Shown: in pieces, positions 59,531-64,000 of the stretch
Position numbering within the stretch: the stretch's first letter is position 1
Layout of the letters: every line of letters begins with the position of its first letter
Assembly (NCBI GenBank): GCA_039034015.1
Contig: JBCCBM010000002.1
Span: 372,001-436,000 of the forward strand
Length of the DNA: 64,000 bases
Reading direction: 5' to 3'
Source: Acuticoccus sp039034015
GTDB taxonomy: Bacteria > Pseudomonadota > Alphaproteobacteria > Rhizobiales > Amorphaceae
Made by a program: the position numbers and the translations under genes
Notes under the pieces: generated by a model
What the model was told of the DNA's origin: nothing
Seen by the model: only the letters and a program-made list of their open reading frames with translations
Databases searched by the model: none

Positions 59531-61178
59531 CTAAAGCCGCAACCCGCGCGAAAACCCTTCCACAAAGAGTGCGAGGTCGGCCTCGCGGCGGAACGGGTCG
59601 GACGGGGCAAGCACATCAAGGTCGGTCGGAAGGCCGAGGGCGCCCAGCGTTGAGACCGCGTGGCGGGCAAGGGGCCGGTCGTCCTTGAGGCCGGCCAGGC
59701 ACACCTGGCGCTAGAGCCGTTCCGATCTGACTGTACACAGTCAGATCGGAGAAAACGGCTCGCTCTACAGTCGACGAGCAATTTGCTTCGAGATGACCGT
59801 GTAAGGTCATCTCGAAATTGCTCTAGAGTGCGGGGCCGTAGCGCGGGTCCCACTGGTGGGCGCGGTGCAGGCGCTCGGTGGCGGGCGCAAACTCCTGGCC
59901 GATCATGTGCCAAAGGCCACGATCGGAGTGGATGACGGCGGTGTAGGGGTAGACCGGGTCGAGGCGAAAAAGCCGCTCTTGCAGGGCACGCGCCTCGCCA
60001 GGTTCCCCGGTGAAGCCCAGGATGCAGCCGCCGAAATGGTGGGTCATCGGCGCTGAGGGGTTGAGCGAAAGCGCCTTTCGCACGTGGAGCGATGCGCGCT
60101 CGTGGTTGCGATTGGTCCACAGTTCGCCGACCGCGGTGAGAGCGTGGGCTATCCATGCGCCGCTGTCGATCTCCAGCGCACGGCAGGCGGCCACCAGCGT
60201 TTCGCTGAACGCGGTTGCGGTGTCGGACGCGGAAAAGCCCAGCATCGCCTGTTGGAATTTTACAAACGCAATGAGCGTTTAGGGCAGCGTCCAATCCGGC
60301 GCGCGCTCAATGGCGTGGGCCGCCAGTCGCTCGGCCTCGGCAAAGTCGGCGGTGGAGCCTTGGTCCAGCATCCAGGCCGCGCGCATGGCAAGCTCCCACG
60401 CGGTGAGGTCGGTCGCCGCGCGCCGCATCACCCGCCGCGCCTCCGCCCCGCGCAGCTCCGGCGAGACCAGCGTCACGATGTTGGCCGCAATCTCTTCCTC
60501 AAGGTCGATGAGATCGGTGAGGTCGCGGTTGATGCGCTGGGACCAAATCTATTGCCCAAGCTCCGTATCGGTCACCGCCAGGAGCACTTTGATGCGCGAG
60601 CCGGCGGTGCGGAAGGCGCCGGACAGGACGTAGCGTGCGCCGGTGAGGGTGGCGAGCGTTTGCGGATCAGCGGGCGCATCGCGCAGGCGAAACGTCGTCT
60701 GGCGGGAGATCACCGGGAAGTAGCGCCAGGCGGAGAGGGCCGCCACAATCTCGTCGGTCAGCGCATCGGCAAAGAAGCGGTCGCCATCATCGCTCTGGCA
60801 TTCCAGCAGGAGGACGGCAACGGCCGGGCGGTCGAGCACGTCATCTTGGGCAACGGTTGCGTTCCCTGTGCCATCGGTGACAGCGCCCACAAAACGAAGG
60901 CCCTTGCGCTGTACGGTTTTGATGAGCCGTTGGGCGGCCCCATCATCCCCCAGCACCTTGCGCGCATCGCGAATGCGGCTTGAAAGGGCAGCGTCCGACA
61001 CGATCCGCTCGCCCCAAATGGCGGCGTGAATTTCAGATCGGGTGACGACGCGGCCGCGCTCTTCCACCAAGAAGCGCAAAAGGTCAAACACCCGCGGCTC
61101 CACGGGGATGGGCGCATCGTCCCGCCGCAACTCGGCCCGTTGCAGATCAAGCTCGAAGTTTTCAAAACGATACGTCAT
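59531..61178 (-). pseudogene. decayed winged-helix/TPR regulator
   Basis: Reading from 61178, the N-terminus is an OmpR-like winged helix (FENFELDLQRAELRRDDAPI, RVVTRSEIHAAIWGERIVSDAAL), then a TolB-like domain (DRPAVAVLLLECQSDDG) and TPR-like repeats, the CadC/adenylate-cyclase-related layout. The same frame is broken by TAG (60551-60549) and TAA (60281-60279), continuing recognisably after each. At 59826-59711 a double-hairpin repeat interrupts it. The C-terminal remainder (VCLAGLKDDRPLARHAV to FVEGFSRGL) resumes beyond, in a different frame, ending at 59531. Three lesions make function very unlikely. Confidence 0.85.
59711..59826. repeat. composite double-hairpin element, copy 2 (inserted in pseudogene)
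   Basis: A 116-bp unit bounded by CTAG at both ends (59711-59714, 59823-59826). Hairpin 1 has outer arms GAGCCGTT/AACGGCTC (59714-59721, 59754-59761), a short A-rich bulge and inner arms TCCGATCTGACTG/CAGTCAGATCGGA (59721-59733, 59738-59750). Hairpin 2 has outer arms GAGCAATTT/AAATTGCTC (59776-59784, 59815-59823) and inner arms CGAGATGACC/GGTCATCTCG (59789-59798, 59805-59814). The linker contains GTCGA. Size, ends and architecture match copy 1 at 14881-14998. Confidence 0.8.
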
Positions 61179-61572
61179 CGCAGCCGCCCCACCGACTGGC
61201 CCGAACCTACCACGGGCGAACGGTCACCGCCGTATTTACTTTCGCAACGCCGGCGATAACATCGTTTGAGCGCCGATAGACGCGTCTCCCAACAATCTCT
61301 ACAAAACCTCCACGCCGTCCCCGAGCGGGGCGTTCGCTGCGCGCTTCGCTCAATTCCGTCGCAGGGAAACGAGCCGTGAAGACGCCGCTGGACGGTCTCA
61401 CCACTCTGAAATGGGCCACCGCCCCCATGGCCCGCGCGCCAAGACCCCCATCCTGGCGCGGCCGCCGACCCGCACCGTCGCGCGCAACAGCGGCGCATTG
61501 AAATCCGCGTCCACGACGTCCCCCATCGAACGCGTTTAAACCACATCAAGGAAAATTATCAGGTCACTTCAA
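61179..61572. other. 394-bp intergenic region, nothing firm
   Basis: This gap separates the decayed regulator (minus) and the methyltransferase (plus) and should hold both promoters. It has lower third-position GC in every frame than real genes nearby and no repeat copy. A 73-codon minus-strand frame (61207-61428) is not convincing. I saw no tRNA or clear operator; GACGCGTC is a short palindrome only. Confidence 0.5.
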
Positions 61573-62379
61573 ATGGAACACCCCCCCGTTGACCTCGTCG
61601 CGGTGAAGCAGAAGCAGCAGGCCACATGGTCGGCCGGCGATTACTCCGCCGTCGGCGTCACCCTTCGGATTGTGGGCGAGGCGCTGGCCCAAGCGCTCAA
61701 CCTTGCGCCCGGCGAGCGGGTGCTGGCCGTTGCGGCCGGCAACGGCAACATGACCCTCGCCGCCGCCCGCCGCTTTTGCGATGTGAGCTCCACCGACTAT
61801 GTGGGCGCGTGGCTCAAAGACGGGATGGCCCGCGCCCACGCCGCGGGCCTGTCCGTCGCCTTCCGCGAGGCGGATGCGGAGGATCTTCCCTTCGCGAGCG
61901 GCCCGTTTGATGTGGCGACCTCCACCTTTGGCGTCATGTTCACCGCCGATCAGGAGAGGGCCGCCCAAGATCTTATCCGCGTCACCAAGCCCGGCGGGCG
62001 GATCGGCCTTGCCAACTGGACGCCGGACGGCTTCATCGGCGCGCTGTTTAAGACCATTGGCCGGCACATGCCGCCCCCCGCCGGCGTGCGCTCCCCGCTG
62101 GAATGGGGCACGGAGGCGCGCATTGACGCGATGTTTGGCGACATGGCCCGCTCCATCACCGTCACGCGAAAGATGGTCCACTTCCGCTACCCTTCGCCGG
62201 TGGCCTGGGTGGAGGCCTTCCGCACCACTTATGGGCCCACGCTCAAAGCCTTCCAGGCGCTGGGCGAGACGGGGACAGCGCTGGAGGCGGACATGATGAG
62301 CCTTGCCACCGAGCGCTCCCTCCGCTCCGACGTGATGGTGGTGCCGAGCGAGTACCTGGAAGTCGTGATCGCGCGCTGA
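61573..62379 (+). CDS. class I SAM-dependent methyltransferase
   Basis: A 268-residue methyltransferase. The SAM-binding strand and loop are RVLAVAAGNGNMTLAAARR (AxGxG form), acidic motif II is near SSTDYVGAWL, then VAFREADAEDLPFASGPFDV and LIRVTKPGGRIGLANWTPDGFIG. This resembles UbiE/Coq5-like small-molecule methyltransferases. The substrate is unknown. Translation start at 61573 has a weak SD. A strong GC hairpin follows 6 bp after its stop, so it is probably monocistronic. Confidence 0.88.
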   Translation: MEHPPVDLVAVKQKQQATWSAGDYSAVGVTLRIVGEALAQALNLAPGERVLAVAAGNGNMTLAAARRFCDVSSTDYVGAWLKDGMARAHAAGLSVAFREADAEDLPFASGPFDVATSTFGVMFTADQERAAQDLIRVTKPGGRIGLANWTPDGFIGALFKTIGRHMPPPAGVRSPLEWGTEARIDAMFGDMARSITVTRKMVHFRYPSPVAWVEAFRTTYGPTLKAFQALGETGTALEADMMSLATERSLRSDVMVVPSEYLEVVIAR

Positions 62380-62385
62380 CCGTTT

Positions 62386-62408
62386 GGCTGGCGCACCCTG
62401 CGCCAGCC
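62386..62408 (+). terminator. GC hairpin after the methyltransferase gene
   Basis: GGCTGGCGCA (62386-62395) and TGCGCCAGCC (62399-62408) form a perfect 10-bp stem with a 3-base loop, 6 bp after the stop. No T-run follows. It is a likely 3' end or transcript-stabilising structure. Confidence 0.6.
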
Positions 62409-62421
62409 GACTTCAACACCA

Positions 62422-62521
62422 GGGCGGGTTCCGATCAGATGGAAGCATTTGACCGGAAAACACCGCCCGCTCTTCAAAGGGACGGGCTTGTCCTTCGCGC
62501 CGCAGGGAGCGCGAACGGCCC
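62422..62521. repeat. two-tier hairpin repeat, copy B (inverted relative to copy A)
   Basis: Read on the minus strand this matches copy A (14781-14881) along its whole length. The identical 20-base block is at 62462-62481. The outer stem GGGCGGT/CCCGCCC is kept, while the inner stem changes from TTCTCGATCAA-type to TTCCGGTCA paired with TGATCGGAA (one G-T pair), so both sides have changed together. The other hairpin (TTCGCGC/GCGCGAA) is also kept. It lies directly upstream of the globin gene. Confidence 0.75.
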
Positions 62522-62544
62522 GAGTGGCAGAAATGGCGGGTGCG

Positions 62545-62922
62545 ATGACGGCGGACGGAACGACCATGTTTGAGCGCTATGGCGGGTTTGCAAGCATTCG
62601 CGCCATGGTCATGGATTTTTACGAGCGTGTGCTCGACAGTGAGAATGCGGGCGATCATTTTGATGGCATCGACATGCCGCGCCTCATCGACCACCAGACA
62701 AAGTTCATTGCCGCGTTGACGGGTGGGCCGGCCGAGATCAGCGATGATCGGCTGGCGCGGGCCCATCGCCACCTTCGCGTCACCCATCCCGAGTTCGATG
62801 AAATTGTTGCGCTTTTGGCCCAAACCCTGGCGGGCGCCGGCTTTAAGAAGGCGGACGCGTCCTCGGTGCTTTGCGCGGTGGAGGCGCGGCGCCATCTCAT
62901 TGTCACGCGCGAGGCCGCGTGA
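62545..62922 (+). CDS. truncated hemoglobin (2-on-2 globin)
   Basis: About 125 residues. The group 1-like pattern is clear: FERYGGFASIRAMVMDFYERVL with Tyr at B10, the DHQTKFIAALTGGP E-helix region, and ARAHRHLRVTHPEFDEI with the proximal His F8. It binds O2 or NO at heme. The start is either ATG 62545 or ATG 62566; neither has a strong SD. The open frame further upstream is inside repeat copy B. Its stop overlaps the cyclase start (TGATG), which makes a functional link likely. Confidence 0.88.
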   Translation: MTADGTTMFERYGGFASIRAMVMDFYERVLDSENAGDHFDGIDMPRLIDHQTKFIAALTGGPAEISDDRLARAHRHLRVTHPEFDEIVALLAQTLAGAGFKKADASSVLCAVEARRHLIVTREAA

Positions 62923-63983
62923 TGCAGTTCTCGGCCGAGCTTTTGAAGGCGATCGGCGCAGGCGTTGCGCTGGTGGAGGCCGCCCACGAGACAATCACCT
63001 TTGCCAACCCGGCCTTTGGCGAGTGGTTTGAGGGAGCAGAGCCCGGCACCAGCGCCGCTGACGTCATCACCGGGTACGCGGAGGCCGTCTCGTCCCTGGA
63101 AGACGGCGGATCCGTCTCGTTTGAGACGACGGTCAAGCGGCGCCGGCGCGAGTTGGTGATTGCGGTTACCGTGCGCGCGGCCCACCACGATGGCGTCGAT
63201 GTGCGCGTGGTGGAGTGCCAAAACATCTCCCGCCTGAAAAAGACCGAGGCGATGATTGACGCCTTTTCGGCGATGACGGAGCGCAAGGCCCGCGCGTTGG
63301 AGCGTGAGAAGACGCAGGTCGAAAAGCTCCTTCTCAACCTGATGCCCCGCTCGGTTTATGAAGAGTACAAGAGGTTTGGCTTTGTGGCGCCGAAACTTTT
63401 TGAGCCCACCAGCGTCATCATGCTCGACTTTGTGGGCTTTACGGAGATGGCGGCGGCTACAGACCCGACGGTGACGGTCGCCGAACTCAACGACATTTTT
63501 ACAGCCTTCGACCGCATTGCCGAAAAGGAAGGGTGCGAGCGCATCAAGACCATCGGCGATGCGTATCTTGCCGTCGCGGGCCTTCCAAAGCCCAACCCCG
63601 ACCACGCCCGCGTTGCCGCCCGGTGCGCGGCCAAGATGATGCGTTACCTCGAGCGCCGCAACGAAACCCACCAACACGTGTGGCAAGCGCGGATTGGCGT
63701 TGCGTCCGGCCCCGTGGTCGGCTCGGTGGTGGGCGTCCAAAAGTATATTTACGACGTGTTCGGCCCGGCCGTGAACCGCGCGGCCCGCCTTCAGGGCCTC
63801 TCTGAGGCGATGGAAATCACCGTCGGCGAAGAGTTGTTCGGCGATGTGATCGACGATTTTCAACTCACCGACACGCGGGTCGAAAATTGCCGCGGCTTTG
63901 GCGATGTGCGCGTTGCAACCCTCTCCCACAAGCCGTTTCGCATGGAGATGGAGTTTCAGCCCTTTTGGGTGGGGAAGGCGTAG
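62922..63983 (+). CDS. PAS-like domain class III adenylate/guanylate cyclase
   Basis: A 353-residue protein. Residues 1-105 look like a PAS sensor (ALVEAAHETITFANPAFGEWF), 105-140 a coiled-coil linker (RKARALEREKTQVEKLLLNLMP), and 160-340 the cyclase homology domain. Metal aspartates are Asp169 (IMLDFVGF) and Asp213 (TIGDAYLAV). Lys209 and Asp278 are the adenine-specifying pair; Asn285 and Arg289 (VNRAARLQ) are the transition-state residues. ATP to cAMP is therefore predicted. No membrane segment is seen. It is coupled to the globin gene by a one-base overlap. Confidence 0.9.
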   Translation: MQFSAELLKAIGAGVALVEAAHETITFANPAFGEWFEGAEPGTSAADVITGYAEAVSSLEDGGSVSFETTVKRRRRELVIAVTVRAAHHDGVDVRVVECQNISRLKKTEAMIDAFSAMTERKARALEREKTQVEKLLLNLMPRSVYEEYKRFGFVAPKLFEPTSVIMLDFVGFTEMAAATDPTVTVAELNDIFTAFDRIAEKEGCERIKTIGDAYLAVAGLPKPNPDHARVAARCAAKMMRYLERRNETHQHVWQARIGVASGPVVGSVVGVQKYIYDVFGPAVNRAARLQGLSEAMEITVGEELFGDVIDDFQLTDTRVENCRGFGDVRVATLSHKPFRMEMEFQPFWVGKA

Positions 63984-64000
63984 GCGCCGGCCTTTGAGGT

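Noticed and set aside
61207..61428. 73-codon minus-strand frame in the 394-bp gap
   Set aside because: Third-position GC is low compared with neighbouring genes, there is no SD and no family; a degraded remnant is possible but not supported.
1..64000. CRISPR array, prophage or insertion-sequence transposase
   Set aside because: No regularly spaced direct repeats, phage structural genes or transposase frames were found; the repeats present are structured palindromic elements.

Overview
The window is GC-rich, gene-dense chromosomal DNA from an alphaproteobacterium, most likely of the Hyphomicrobiales (Rhizobiales). The evidence is the gene order tpiA / ppiD-trpD-trpC-moaC-moeA-lexA, a GAAC-N7-GAAC (equivalent to GTTC-N7-GTTC) SOS box at lexA, rpsI with an alphaproteobacterial N-terminal extension, a plcP-agt pair and the proteobacterial two-gene iorA-iorB. 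An Acuticoccus-like genus is only a guess. I found no rRNA, tRNA, CRISPR array, prophage or transposase.

Layout. 1-5770 (minus): six genes around peptide-bond-forming enzymes, namely a GCS2 carboxylate-amine ligase, two ATP-grasp proteins (one cut by the window edge), two alpha/beta-hydrolase esterases and a Spy/CpxP-like periplasmic protein. 5892-7711: GST, ceramidase-like membrane protein and a small secreted protein. 7708-14782: tpiA, then ppiD-trpD-(trpC-moaC fusion)-moeA and lexA with its SOS-controlled promoter. 14781-14998: an array of four two-tier hairpins. 15035-18785 (minus): dapD-dapE lysine-pathway genes with DUF805, a membrane protein and a HAD nucleotidase.

18843-28272 is a nitrogen-acquisition region: a polar amino-acid ABC transporter, a creatininase-family amidohydrolase, a class III aminotransferase, and a potFGHI-like polyamine transporter plus ureohydrolase behind a near-consensus sigma-54 promoter. 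28285-39422 is a SorC-controlled sugar or polyol catabolic locus. A class II aldolase and the regulator are divergent from an ABC transporter, an SDR, an FGGY kinase, a glycerol-1-phosphate-dehydrogenase-like enzyme, an ATPase and a GpsA-like enzyme. A strong inverted repeat lies in the divergent gap.

39419-46632 (minus) carries an acyl-CoA carboxylase beta subunit, sulfurtransferase, AlaX editing protein, pgi and a phosphate-starvation lipid-remodelling pair (agt, plcP). 46730-52602 has an MccA-like biotin subunit, a CoA-binding protein, an enoyl-CoA hydratase-methyltransferase fusion, a hotdog thioesterase, and a LysR/DUF1127 divergent pair with nested palindromes. 52678-59524 has rplM-rpsI, a GNAT, argC, hicBA-like genes and iorAB. 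59531-61178 is a decayed winged-helix/TPR regulator with two nonsense codons and an inserted double-hairpin repeat. 61573-63983 has a methyltransferase, then a truncated globin overlapping a class III nucleotide cyclase.

The items most worth following up are the two in-frame gene fusions, the dispersed two-tier hairpin repeat family, the amidoligase/esterase cluster, the polyol cluster with both G1P- and G3P-type dehydrogenases, and the globin-cyclase pair.
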